Of a stretch of DNA of 64,000 nt, positions 1 to 19,161 are shown in pieces. The translations under genes were made by a program, and so were the position numbers. Each line of letters opens with the position of its first letter. The first letter of the stretch is position 1. The stretch lies in the NCBI GenBank assembly GCA_037501455.1, contig CM074863.1, positions 56,029,501 through 56,093,500 on the forward strand, in the 5' to 3' direction. The notes below the pieces were generated by a model that saw only the letters and a list, made by a program, of their open reading frames with translations, was not told where the DNA came from and searched no databases. This stretch comes from Lantana camara. Taxonomy: Eukaryota; Streptophyta; Magnoliopsida; Lamiales; Verbenaceae.

Positions 1-2400
1 GAAATAAATACAAAGTTCAAAGTCAATCCAACCTTCTCCGTTTGGGGATGAGAGGATGTCCTCTCAACCCCGATTCAAAGTTCAAAGAGTTGAGTCGGGG
101 GATCCTACCCGCTCCTTCGACGGGGTAACCGTCAGCTCAAGAAAATCCACCTTCCCCTCGACCTCCCGAGGTTGGGCTAAGTCTCTCAAAGGTGGAGTTG
201 TGTTGATGGGAGGGCTCGACGACCCCACGGCCGACCCGAGTTACCATACCACTTCCCCAGGACCAGTTCAAAGTTCAGAATTCAAAAGTTTGAAGTTCAA
301 AGACTTATCTTTCAAAGTCAAATCTCGCTAGTTCAAAACACACACCAACCCTTTTTCAAATCAAACAAATGAAAATATAGTTTACGTATATATATAAAAG
401 CGTTTTTCAAATGGTTTTCATAACAAAAGGTTCAATTCCCACAAAAATACGTACCAAACACGTATTTAAATACATATATAGGCTTAAAACTCAGGTAGGG
501 TTGTAGGTCATATTAACTAAAAGAAAGAAAACCTCACCTTGACGAACAAACCGAACGAGATGACCTGAAACACACTTATGGAACCTCCTCGTCACCAACG
601 GGGATGAACCTAAGAACAAAACAAAGAACGAAAGACATACTTAGACTCAATATGAACCAATTAGACGCTCGACAAATGCATATGAATGCAAATGATGCAT
701 ATGAAATGAAATGAATCAACACTTAACGCATGCAAGTTCATATTAAGTGATAATTCACATAATTCACGTCAAACAAATTCATAAATTTTATGCAACAAAC
801 ATAACACGTCATATAATATGTTAACAATGCATACATTTCATAAAAAGAGTAAAAAAATATCATGCGAGGCACATAAACAAGGTATGAAGTCATGCATGCA
901 CATAAGAGAGCATATATAGCATATATTGCCATATTTCACGTATAAAAGCATCGAAATCACATAATAAATTCATAATGAAACATATAACACATAATACTTG
1001 GAGTGAACAATACAGAAGAGGTGAGAAATTAGAGCAAGAAGATAAAGCAAAACGCAAACGAAACGACGAAAATAACAATCAAGCAACAACAACTCGAAAG
1101 TCCTCCAAAAGTGGGTTATGGCCATGACCTAAAACAGGCATAAACTGGTCGCAGCCGTGAACACCACCAGCAACAGCAATTGAAGCAGCTATTGCTCAAA
1201 GCCTGACCAAAAATAGGTCGCGGCCGCGACCAAGAAAAGCAGAAAATGGAAATTGCTTCGTTCCAGCCCTATTCTTCGTCCAAGCAAAGCAGTAGCAACA
1301 AGGGCTGATTCCAGGCAACAACACAGCAGCAACACCACAAAACACACGCACAACACAACAAAACAACACGGCAAAGGCAAAGGAAGCAAATCAGCCACAA
1401 AGCTTCAAGATTTCATATTTCATCAATGGTGGATCCTTGTACATAACATATAAATCAAATTCAAGTTCATAAATACATAAAGGAAGCTAGAGTGATCATA
1501 TTTCATGCATCAATCCTCAAGAAAACTAAAATCATAGCCATGAATTCAAGAAATGGAATTATGACCTAACTATTCACATTCATCATCATATCATGCTCAA
1601 ATGGTACTCAAAATAAGAAAATATAGTCTTGAAAGATGCATCATGAAGTGGAGAACACAAAAATGTACTTACCTTGTGGATTAGACGAAGAATGGAGGTC
1701 GAACAAGCTAGAAATCCCAAAGTGTGAATAGTTACTGGAGCCCTTCTCTCTCTTCCTTTCTTGGTCTCGGTTTCAGCTTATTTCTCCCCTCTCCTTGGCT
1801 GATTTCTAAATTGGGTAGGGTTAGAGAGAAAAAGGGTTAAGTTAGGGCTAATTAGGCTCAAGAATCGGGTCATTTTTTTAAGAAACGAGAGAGTTATGTC
1901 CAAAACCATAAAAGGTGGCAGTCATGAGCGAGAGGCTTGATTCGGGGGATCAACGGGCTTAGAAAAATACAAGGTTAGGTTTCTTAGCTCCGTATCTTCG
2001 TTACGAGTCCAGCGCTACTTCCGGAATTCAAATCTGAATTCCCAAACTCAAGGTGCGCTAAAGCGAGTTAGGCCCTCGAGTCCCAAACAAATAAAACGGT
2101 TCAAGAACCGTATCAAACGAACTCAAAAAGAGAAACGAGCACATAAATGAATTCATAACACGTATAATTCATGCATATCACATTGTTACGAAAGTTGAGA
2201 ACAAGTACGGGGTCAAACGGATTAAAAACGAGATCAAACGGGGGCAAAACGTTCAAATATTCAAACATATACCTAACAAATATTTCAAATAAATTCAAGA
2301 ATATCATTTAAACATATAATTACATAATTAAATAATTTAAAAGCGCAAATAACACTCTCGTTACGATGTACCTGTACGGTCGAAAAGTCGGGGTGTTACA
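1..2400 (-). mobile_element. LTR of a Ty3/gypsy-like element, minus orientation, left end outside window
   Basis: Read on the minus strand the sequence starts at 2400 with TGTAACACCCCGAC and runs towards 1. It carries the blocks shared by the other LTRs here: a promoter-proximal inverted repeat (2023-2042), a TATA-like stretch near 1955, a CAAG|GTAAG splice donor at 1671-1676, a palindrome cluster near 1150-1231, and the GTCGAGCGTCTAATTGG block near 645-680. No polypurine tract adjoins 2400, so this is either a solo LTR or the 5' LTR of an element lying to the left. No protein is encoded. The target duplication cannot be tested because the other end is not in the window. Confidence 0.8.
1147..1231 (-). 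repeat. Palindrome cluster in the LTR
   Basis: GGTCGCGGCCGCGACC at 1216-1231 is a perfect 16-bp palindrome with a CGGCCG core. A decayed partner (GGTCGCAGCCGTGAAC) lies near 1149-1164. The cluster lies about 440-525 nt downstream of the LTR's splice donor in the LTR sense. Confidence 0.75.
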
Positions 2401-3174
2401 TAGGGTGTTCAAGAACTTACAAGAATTGAAACTTTCTTGACAGGTTTGAGCTGCCCACAAACGCACTTCAAGCGATAATGACATCCCCATTTCTTGAACG
2501 ATTCTTTCTTTGAGATTCCAAAGCAAAAATCTTCTAGAGTAATAATCCACACCAACCTAGATTCAAATCATATCATTGAGGATGTTAGTAGTATGATATG
2601 TGTATTGAAAGAAACAAGAAACGAGAAGAAAGAGAGCAAGAGAATTATCCTAAAATTCCATGAAGGTTGGACGTGATCCCAAATCACATGTAAGCCAAAA
2701 ATCTCGACCCTTAGTCCCTTTTATAGGGTAGGGTTCGAACCCCTTAGTCATGTAGGAATTGGATTCCTACTTTGATTTTTCTTCTATTTTCTTTTTCTTT
2801 AAGTAATAGAATCTTATCCAAATAAGATATTTATTCTTCTAGAAAAAGAGCTCTTAATCAACTTAGAAGAAATATTTAATTATTCCAATTAAATATCTTA
2901 AACCAATAATATTTATTCTAAATCATATTAGAATTAATATTTACTAGAATAAATAGAAGATATTTAATATTTATTTATTTATTTATTCTAATCAAATTAA
3001 AACAACTAAATAATTAAATACTTGGAATTAATTCTCTAATTAATTCCATGAAGGGTTTTAGAATTAATTCTAATGGAATTCTCTAATTAATTTTATTTGG
3101 ATTTATAATTAATCCTCATTAATTATATTTAGGGATTTTATAATTAATTCTCTAATTAATTATATTTGGGCTTT
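2401..3174. other. AT-rich unassigned DNA between two LTRs
   Basis: No gene was recognised. From about 2800 the sequence is very AT-rich, and around 3030-3165 the motif CTCTAATTAATT recurs several times. It may be the remnant of an old LTR of another family, but no TG...CA boundaries or target duplication could be matched. Confidence 0.4.
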
Positions 3175-3540
3175 TGTGATGTCCCGTCCATTCAGCCGTA
3201 CAGGTATGCGTGTGAGCTAAATGTCCATTTATATTATTATTATTATTATTTTTCTGGTCAGACATTTAAATTATTTATTTATGCTCTTATGTGTTTATTA
3301 TGTGATATATGTTGAATATGATTGATTTAAATACACGAGCTTTGATCTAAGTGTTTGAATTTTTTGCTCTATGTGCTCCGTTTGACTCCGAATTTGATCC
3401 GTATGACTTTGATTTTGATTCCGAACTTCATGAATACGTGATGTGCTTGAAATATATGGGTTATGAACTTGTTTATGTGCTTGTTACGCGTTTTGACGTT
3501 GTCTTCGATCATTTTTGTGAAATTGGGACTTAATGGCCTA
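3175..3540 (+). mobile_element. Truncated LTR fragment (5' end only)
   Basis: It begins TGTGATGTCCCGTCC followed by GCCGTACAGGTATGCG, the same LTR head seen at 62067 and, inverted, at 2400 and 17413. Similarity to an LTR stops near 3540, before the splice donor and palindromes, so about 85-90% of the LTR is missing. The fragment ends about 210 bp from the JMJ16 stop codon. The right boundary is approximate. Confidence 0.65.
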
Positions 3541-3545
3541 AACAA

Positions 3546-3751
3546 TCTTCAAAGAATGGAAGTTTTATTATTGATAAATGAATGTAACGCTAATTATACA
3601 AAATATCCGTCGCGGACGGATCCTCCTCTTGAATTACAAGATAAAAATGGAAATTGAGGAACAAGATCAATCGCAGACGTATATATATGGGGCCCCAAAA
3701 AGAGCTCAGCATTTACAAAATCAAAGGCTTTAGGCATGGCCAAACTCGACC
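3546..3751 (-). terminator. JMJ16 3' UTR with candidate poly(A) signal
   Basis: The region follows the TGA stop at 3752-3754. On the minus strand AATAAA occurs at 3564-3569, about 180 nt after the stop. The LTR fragment ending near 3540 sits immediately beyond, so the cleavage site could lie close to, or inside, transposon-derived DNA. Confidence 0.45.
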
Positions 3752-11119
<7,368 letters not shown>

Positions 11120-12176
11120 AACCACTAAGAAACACCAAAGATAATTAACATAAATAGATTAAAGAAGTACCTTGGTCACAAAGCATATATACAACAAACA
11201 TGGAGTGAAATAATTGCTGAACTCAAATTATCCATTAGAATTGATATATCAATTAATATATTCAAATAACTTAACCAACATATTGCTTCTTCAGTCATTG
11301 CTTAAAATTTTATCTGCATACGTGATACTTACTGACCAGGAACAGACTTACAGAGCTAAATAGCTCAACATGGAATGTGTTTCATCAAGCAAGAATTGAA
11401 AGCACCAAAAAACTAATCTGATTAAATATTATGAGGAAAACCTATCAAATGAGAAGAAAAATGGAATATAATGGAAGTTTTAAGTGAAAACATATGGATT
11501 CAACATAAAACTGAAAATATCATCCTTGACAATCAAAATCCAAGACACATCCTTCTACTTAGTTCTGAACCTATGTTTTTGCCCTTAATTACGAAGCATA
11601 AGCAGGTTAACCCCCCAACCCCATCCCCATAACAAGCTGATTTTCCACCTAATCACATTGTCGGTGATAAACAGAAAAATCAATTCCTAATTAAGAATGA
11701 TTACTAAAATATACTTGCGCAACATTGTCTCTTCATGGCAGCCCAGCTCCTCCCCTGTCCTATCTTGAATTCCCAACCTTAAACTCCAATTCTCAGTCTA
11801 TATTTGATTTTCAGTTTATGACAAAATGGAAGAAGAATCATTACTCCACACATTATATTAGGTCTTTAGCTAGCTCTTGTGCCTAAAGAGCCATAGCCAG
11901 GTAATATATATTTCACCATATTCTTCTCTACTTGAGTAATACAGGATTTGATTATTAATTCATCTTATTCAATAACAAATGAATATCATCAGATCAACCA
12001 CCACTTCAAATAAAACAAAAGGGGAAATGGATAAAAGCGATGAGCTGATGACAACGTGACAACAGGACAGAGCAGGATTAGATACTTTAGATCTATAGAT
12101 GAAAAACCAGAATACTTACGTATTCTGATTCAAGCATATATCCCCTTTGATCTATAGCTGCTCGGACTGCCAATCC
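11120..12176 (-). other. JMJ16 5' leader: noncoding exon 12176-12120 and intron 12119-11125
   Basis: On the minus strand a 57-nt segment at 12176-12120 is bounded by an acceptor (GATGTAG|GG) and a strong donor (ATAC|GTAAGT). A second acceptor (TTTCTTAG) ends at 11125, five bases before the ATG. The simplest reading is a noncoding leader exon and a 995-bp 5' UTR intron. A further upstream donor (AAGG|GTACGT) near 12271 suggests another leader intron. No ORF here is credible. cDNA would settle it. Confidence 0.55.
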
Positions 12177-12850
12177 CTACATCCAGGTTTCCAAGAAACG
12201 CAGAGCCCATTAAGAAACAACAACTTTACATAAATCGTCAACAATCATGTGAAAAAATTAACACATACGTACCCTTAAAGAAAAATACTGAGCCAGAAAA
12301 GGGGAGGCAAGTAAATTCTGATTCAGCAGATCTGGCCCTAAAACTAATTCAACGAGCAATTGACCTTTAGCAACAGAAACAGCAACCAAATTAAAAGATT
12401 AAGCCCAGATATAAATTGGATAGTACGAAATTTTCAGTTACACTAATCCCGTTTGATAAACTTAATTAAAATTCATATAACTCTTATCACATCAAGTACG
12501 GGCATTGCTAATAAAAATCAAGTTTCTATAAGGGCGTGTAAAACAATTGCTGTTTTGGGATTATGAAAGAAAGTTCTAATCTTTCAAAATAAGAAGTATA
12601 TTTTCAAATGGTAAATGGAAAAAATCAATTTGAATAAAGAAACCCTAATTCCTGTCCTGGGAAAAGAAGAAACGTATAAATCGCGTGTATACTTCTTAAC
12701 TTTTTTATCCTTTTTTTCTCGTTTTCTTTTTCAATTATTTTTGGGAGCTACCGAATGAAATCAAAGCAAATGAATAAATAGCACCACGCACGCTTCATTA
12801 CGAAACCGAGTTCCTGACCGAGTCATGGTGTAAGCTAAATTATATTTCGG
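12177..12850 (-). promoter_or_regulatory. JMJ16 upstream leader and promoter region with telo-box
   Basis: AAACCCTAA on the plus strand at 12640-12648 is a telo-box, an element common near transcription starts of widely expressed plant genes. A TATA-like stretch lies 25-35 bp further upstream for the minus-strand gene (around 12673-12683). A pyrimidine-rich tract follows at 12700-12745. The start site is not visible from sequence alone. Confidence 0.45.
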
Positions 12851-13382
12851 CAAATTACTGAACACCCCTAGTATGGTTGAAAACTTTTGTTAAACCCCCT
12901 AATTCAATAAATAGATATATTTCATCCCTATTATCCTTTCCATTTTTTGTAAACCCCCTAAATCTTGTAAAAGTACCATAATACCCTTAATAAATTGAAG
13001 AAGAACATAGATGTCCATTGTCTTCTTCCCGCGTCTGATCTTTGTTTCTTCTTCCCGTGTCTGATCTTTCCGGCTACTCTATTCTGGCAACCAATTTCCG
13101 GGGAGTCTTTCCGAATGGCCTTTCCGGCAACTTTGTTTCGAAACGGGTTTCCGGCAACTTTGTTTCGAAACGTCATTTTATAATTTCTGGAATTATTTTT
13201 CTTTAACTAGACAAACAGACATTTCAATAACTAATAAAATGAATATTTACACTACAAACTTAATAGATTATTATACATTCCCGATGAGACGCTTGAATTA
13301 AATGAAAAGCTGCCTGCACGCTTTCCCGGAATTTGGACTGGCCAATCAACTTTATAATGCGACGAAGGGGTGCGATGGTTGG
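12851..13382. other. Former divergent intergenic region, left part
   Basis: This is host DNA upstream of JMJ16, cut off on the right by the Tekay-type element. A 26-28 bp unit (TTTCCGGCAACTTTGTTTCG) is repeated near 13122-13175. From about 13270 a plus-strand frame (PDETLELNEKLPARFPGIW) runs to the insertion point and, if the element is ignored, continues into 27019 in phase, with one TAA in between (13353-13357). It may be part of the gene candidate at 27051 or a decayed exon. Confidence 0.4.
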
Positions 13383-14566
13383 TGTAACGCCCCGCGATTT
13401 CACACGTGCAGGTAATTGGTATGTGCGTATTTAATTTAAGTTTGTGATTTTATATTTTAGTTAATTGTTTAAACTCGTTTATAATTTGAATTTTTTTTTT
13501 AAATTTCATACGAATTCCAATGTGAGATATGAATATATGAATGAAATTGTGGAAATGTGAATTTCGTGAATTTGGTGGTAATTGAATGAAATTACGTGTT
13601 TCGTGTGATCCGAGGGTTTAATTGTAACTTATTTGAATGTTTTGGACTCAATTGGAAATTGAGTTGGGCTTAATTGCCACTTTTTGAAAATTTAGGGACC
13701 TATTTGAATAATAGGCAACCCTGAACGGTTTTCGCGATATCTTGAGCTCCGGACCTCGAAATCGAGATCCGTTTTCGACGTTGAACTTGTTTCGACGATT
13801 CCTATTCTTTAAACTTGATCTTATACCTTTTCGATACCGTTTGAGCCTTCAACGAAGAACCTTTCCATAACCTCGCTTCTTATAACTTGATTCTAACCGT
13901 TTATTAATCAAACCGGACCTGGATCGACCCGAATCCTACCCTAATACCACTAAATATTAGCAATTGCTTCCTCTTGCTTCCATTTTTCCATCGATCATCA
14001 GCCATCCCAAGAAGAGAAGAGAAGCTCTAAGAATTTCCATTTTCTTCCAACCAAACTTTGAGCTCAAGCTTAATCAATCCTCCATCTTTCTCCAAGGTAA
14101 TTAGTGATTTGCAACCTCCATCTTCTCCTCTATCTTTTCATCTAGGAATAGCTTGGCAAGAGTGAAGGATTCATGTTGTTTGAATAAGGGCATGAATAGC
14201 TTGATTGGGGTTTGAGTTTGATCATTGGATTTCCATGATTTAAATTGAGGATTAATGCATGAAAGATGATGCTTGTAAGTTTTCTATCATTTCTACATGC
14301 TTAAATATAAGATTGGGTGATGATTGCATGAGTTGCCATTAATGGAGCTTGAAGCTCCATGCTTGAAAATCACGATGATGATGATTTTGCCAACTTTTGG
14401 CATGAATTCTTGTGTTTTAGCTTGGATTGCATGTTATATATGAATTATAGGGATTGAATTCATGTCTAAGTGGTACATATGAGCTTCCTTGTTGCTGCCC
14501 TGTTTTGCAAAGCTTTTCCCTCGTAGAAACAGAGCTTCTGCTCTGTTTTCTCTTTCAAAACGACGA

Positions 14567-14699
14567 GCTGACACGGTCGTGTCAGCTTTGAACTGAAAAT
14601 GGACACGGCCGTGTTGGCAGTTCGACTTGCGAAAAATATTTTCAGAAAATCGGACACGGCCGTGTCCAAATCCTTTGAAAATGTAACACAGCCGTGTCA
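14567..14699 (+). repeat. Palindrome cluster in the LTR (four units)
   Basis: Units: GCTGACACGGTCGTGTCAGC (14567-14586), ACACGGCCGTGT (14603-14614), GGACACGGCCGTGTCC (14652-14667) and ACACAGCCGTGT (14687-14698). The last is perfect in the 3' LTR, so a CpG transition decayed it here. The nested solo LTR inserted within a few bases of the last unit. Confidence 0.9.
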
Positions 14700-14707
14700 T
14701 TTGAATT

Positions 14708-16146
14708 TGTAGCACCCGAGCGCAAGGTGCCACATCCCCCGCACCGAGACCCGACCCGAATATGAAATGGACGATCCATACTCGAGCTAAGTCACGGCGA
14801 ACGGGGACAAACACACACGCTATGCTAGGCGGGCTAACCCTTAAACCATAAAATCAGAGTAAAATATTAAAGCGGAAGCAATAAACGAACATACATCATA
14901 TATATATATAATGTGCATCACAACTCCAAAAGAGATAAGTCATATACATCATCAATTGCCACCACGGCTCAAACCAGTACGCTCCAATATAACAATATTC
15001 ATATACAATAATCGAAAGTAAGAGTATGCAAGTGTAAGACCCAAAAATACAAAGCTAGAGACGAATGCAAGACCTAGGACTCGTATTCCCGCCTAGCTCC
15101 CTCGACACCTGCACAACACAGCTGAAAACCAAACGGGTTCAGTCCAAAAGGGACTGGTGGGTATAAAACAGGGCATAAATATAATATACGACGGTAATTA
15201 AACAATCACATGCAAGCTATAGTCCCAAGTGAAGTTCTAAAGAATTTCCCAAGTAGGTGAATAGAAATCATCAAAAGGGATTATAACGAATCATTAACAT
15301 TAGGTCATTATTGACCCGGCGAGTGGGCGTGCATTATCTCCAACCAACACCTTGTGTAAATCATTTAAACATTCATTCATTCATTCTTTTCATGCAATCA
15401 TTCTTTTGTGCACATTCATTAACATTTACACCTTCTTCCTCCGGGTTGGTGGTGGGTTTGCAAGGCCCGACCACCCATTCATTGACCAAAAGGGGTTACA
15501 TGACTCCCCAGATGGCGCTCAGCGTCCATTCCTCGCTAACTCCTAACGAGGTCCGGTTACGCCGTTCATTGGTGGAACTAGTGTGAGGGATCACCGTCGG
15601 CCCATGCCTCCCCGGATAGCCACTCACACTAAGTCCCTGGGCCCCATTCGTGCATTCGTTCATTTCTCGTCAAAACATTAGGTAGGGTTTATAAAACAAG
15701 GCTTTACGTTGAAAACATTTACTCTTTAAATCGACTATATATATATATATATATATATTAAGTTTGGTCGAAAACTTTCACATTGAAGGTATATATTGGG
15801 TCATATATCTAATTAGAAGAGAAACCCACCTTAAACCGCAAAAAGGAGAAACACGAGCCTCACGGATCGGCCTCGTCTCCAACTGAATCAAAATCTGTGC
15901 AAGAAAGGTGAAGTGAGACTCAATATGACCAAATAAGACGCTCGGCAATGTAATGATCATGATATGAATATGTAAAAGATAAGATTATGTTATGAAAATG
16001 TTCACGTGCACTATTAAGGAATTTAAATCATATATTCAAGTCACTCAATCATTCATTTGAATTCACAATCCCACATTTTCAATCAAATCAATCCAAATAA
16101 TATTTAATATTCACTAAACATATATAAATATATAATTATATTACAT

Positions 16147-16198
<52 letters not shown>

Positions 16199-17413
16199 CA
16201 CATGCACGTACAATAGCATGCAACCACAAAATGCATGAAATCAGAAGGTGACACGCCCGTGTCACCATTATACAATAAGCCTTGACACCCCCGTGTCTCA
16301 GTACAGCGGACAATATGCATGAAAATAGAAGGTGATACGCCCGTGTCACCATTACAAAGCAAACCGTGATACCCCCGTGTCACGGTACAGCGGAACCAGA
16401 CCATCATGCGCCCCCGTGTCATGCTGAAGAAGGAAAAGGTGACACGCCCATGTCACGTACGCAGCAGAGAAAAACAGAGCACCCAGCAGAACAATAACGT
16501 ACCAAAACCCAATCACCCAAAAATGGATCAAACTCACGTTTAAATGCTCAAATATCATGATATACACCTACTAGCATACAAATGGATCAATAACAATTCA
16601 TAAAAACACATTTTTCCACATTAGATCATCAAGAATTCTTCAAATGAAACCCATATCATCAATCATGCTCCAAGTCCATAAATCTCAAGATAAATGCATA
16701 TAACTTAAGCTCAAAGGTCCTAAACATATTTCCAATAACAAATACACACATTAACCAATATATAGCAAAGCCCTATCTATACCAAAAATTCAAGAAAATC
16801 ACCAAAGTTCCAAAATTACCTCAAATGCAAGAAATGGATGCTAAGATGAAGTGATGATGTTGGTGATGCTTGAATGATCACAAATCCCACAAATATGAAG
16901 CTTGAAAGATGAAATCTCCCTACACTTTGGCAAGGGTTTTGGTTCGGTTGGCAAGGGAAGCAAGGGCAAATGTGTATGGAGTGTTTGTATGAATGAGAAG
17001 CAAATGGTACGTGATTGTTGCTAAGAAGGAGAAAGAAATGGCCAATTTGCTATTAAGTCCTCCCATTAACTAAGTCATGCAATTAGGTTCAATTCCATAA
17101 CAAATGAGCAATTAAGTCCTAAAATTCATGAAAATGAGCAAGTAAGGCCATAAAAGAATTAAATCACGTTCGGGAAGTTAATTCACATTGCAATCAAGTT
17201 CGATTTATGCAATAAATATCAATTTGATATGAATTTCACAAAAATACTTAATATTAAATAACTTAAGGATATAATCAGTAACATAATTAACATTATTAAC
17301 ATCTAATATATTTAAAATAAAATTAACTATATAAACACGTAAAAATAACTATTTCGCGCAATTTGGTAAACACTTACGTTATACCTGTACGGCCGAATTA
17401 TCGGGGCGTCACA
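14708..17413 (-). mobile_element. Nested solo LTR, minus orientation, 2,706 bp
   Basis: Bounds are TG...CA, with target duplication GAATT at 14703-14707 and 17414-17418. The uninterrupted target is seen in the 3' LTR near 25480-25490. No internal region or primer site is present, so LTR-LTR recombination has removed the rest. On the minus strand it starts TGTGACGCCCCGATAATTCG and carries the donor GAG|GTAATT (16818-16821), palindromes at 16247-16457, an (AT)n tract at 16147-16197, the GCCGAGCGTC block near 15935-15960, the hairpin CAGTCC/GGACTG at 15140-15156 and an acceptor near 15104. Confidence 0.95.
16247..16457 (-). repeat. Palindrome cluster in the nested solo LTR (about six units)
   Basis: Units as written on the plus strand: GGTGACACGCCCGTGTCACC (16247-16266), a GACACCCCCGTGTC unit (16284-16297), GGTGATACGCCCGTGTCACC (16331-16350), a unit at 16364-16385 whose outer arms are CCGTGA and TCACGG, a unit near 16405-16424 with GCAT/ATGC arms, and GGTGACACGCCCATGTCACG (16438-16457). 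Outer arms differ between units yet mostly stay complementary. Confidence 0.85.
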
Positions 17414-18950
17414 GAATTGGCAGCTTTGGGAAAACTCTTTCGTTGCTTGTATTGCGTTTATTGTTCGTATTTGTGAAATATATGCAACGTGAATTGGTGG
17501 AGCTACGAACTATGATTGATTTATAACCTTGGGAAAATTACATGAATGCAAGAATGAAAGCTATGAACGCTAGGAACGTGAATGAATACAATTTTATCGT
17601 ATATTGAATGGAATTTGATGAATTGTATGCTTAATTGCATTCTATGACCTTCATGATCAAATTCTTACATGTTATGCACTTCATCACATTCCATTGCATT
17701 GCCGAGCGTCAAATGTGGTCATAATTGAGTCTCACACTACTTTTGTCACACAGATATTGATCCCGTGGGAGGTGAGACCTGGCAGTGAGGTCCTTGTCGG
17801 GTTCTTTTGTCTACCAGGTGGGTTTTTCTTCTATTAGTTAAAAGATATGACCCCAATATACCCAATGTGCAAGATTTTGGCCAAAGATGTATATATCTAT
17901 ATCGAATTTTACAACGAATTAATGTTTTCAACGTTAAGCCTTTATTTTATAAATCCTACCAAAAATTTTGGCAAGAATTGAATGTTCACAATGAATGGGG
18001 GCCCGGGACTTAGTGTATTTGGTGAACCGGGGAAGCTTGGGCTGACGGGGATCCACATATACTAGTCCCATCAATTACGGCAACCTAGACTTCACTAGGA
18101 GATTATTGAAAGAAGGGGAGCCGAGCTTTTGGGGATTCATGTACCCCTCTAGCACCAATGAATGAGGGTTCGGGCCTTGCAAACCCGTCCCCTAACCGGA
18201 GGAAGAAGGAGTATATGAATGATCGAATGAATGACCGAATGAATGTGCACGAAAGAATGTAATGTATGAACGAATGAATAAATGAATGATTAAGGGATTA
18301 CACGAGGTGAAGATTGGAGATAATGAACGCCCACTCGCCAGGCCACAAATGACCTAATGAAGTGAATTGTTATAATCCTGTTTGTTGTATTTTACTTCCC
18401 ACTTGGGCAAAATTATTCTAAAACCTCGAATAAGGATTATAACTTGCATGTATGTGTTTAAATTCCGCCATATTATGATATTATGCCTATTTTATACCCA
18501 CCAGCCTGTCTAAGACTGAACCCGGAGTTGTTTCAGTTCTTTTGCAGGAAGGGATGCTAGGCGGGATACAAGTCTGGGAGAGTCTTGCATAGTGTCTAGC
18601 ATTTCTTTTGTATTACACGCATATGATTATACCTTATGAACTTTTGGAGTATTGTATATGAATTTCGAGCGTACATGTATATGGTATTTGTATTGATCTT
18701 CCTTGAACATAAATGTTGGTACCTAGAGCCTATAGCTCAATATATGGAATATGAATTATTCCTTCCGCTGTTCTGTTACTTTGATTGTTGTTGTTGTTGG
18801 GGTAAGTATAGGTTAATCCCGCCTGGCTTAGCGAGTGTGTATGTCCCCGTTCGCTATGATTTGACACGTGTATGGAAATCCATTTCATATACGGGTCGGG
18901 TTATAGTGCGGGGGATGTGATGTCTCGCGCTCGGGCGTTACATCCTTGAG

Positions 18951-18986
18951 TGGTATCAGAGCCCAGGGTTGCAAAACCAGGGCTCT
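18951..18986 (+). promoter_or_regulatory. Primer-binding site (initiator tRNA-Met) and overlapping hairpin
   Basis: TGGTATCAGAGCC at 18951-18963 matches the 3' end of plant initiator tRNA-Met and lies eight bases after the LTR end. From 18958 the sequence folds as AGAGCCC/GGGCTCT enclosing GGTT/AACC with loop GCAA. The same fold, with changed stem bases, occurs at both LARD primer sites. Confidence 0.9.
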
Positions 18987-19161
18987 AGTGTCGTGTTAAG
19001 TCAGTTAGGTCGTTCGGCTTTAAGAATTATTGGCTAAGGTGAAGTAATTGCATTTTTATGTGATAGTGTGCTTTGATTCGTGATTTTGTAATTGAATGAA
19101 TTCATTGCATTGTCACGCATGGACTAAATCTGGCATGTATGTTAGTGTTTGATTGGACAGG

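Larger units (their letters stand above)
13383..18942 (+). mobile_element. 5' LTR of the Tekay-type element (interrupted)
   Basis: Starts TGTAACGCCCCGCG and ends GGGCGTTACA. Without the nested solo LTR and its duplicated GAATT it is about 2,849 bp, against 2,848 bp for the 3' LTR. Landmarks: inverted repeat GGACCTCGAAATCGAGATCC at 13751-13770, TATA-like CTTATACC near 13809, splice donor AAG|GTAATT at 14097, palindromes 14567-14699, GCCGAGCGTC block near 17700, and splice acceptor TTTTGCAG ending at 18547 followed by GCTAGGCGGGA. Confidence 0.93.

Noticed and set aside
15311..15586. ORFs repeated in several LTRs (also 31604-31910, 45103-45419)
   Set aside because: They fall in a conserved LTR block, appear on both strands, and are disrupted differently in each copy; sequence conservation there is not codon-like.
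16141..16422. Short ORFs over the (AT)n and palindrome region
   Set aside because: The Tyr-Ile repeat comes from the AT microsatellite and the rest from the palindromes; noncoding LTR.
18951..18963. tRNA-Met gene
   Set aside because: Only the 13-nt primer complement is present; there is no cloverleaf. The same holds at 32571, 46070 and 61366.
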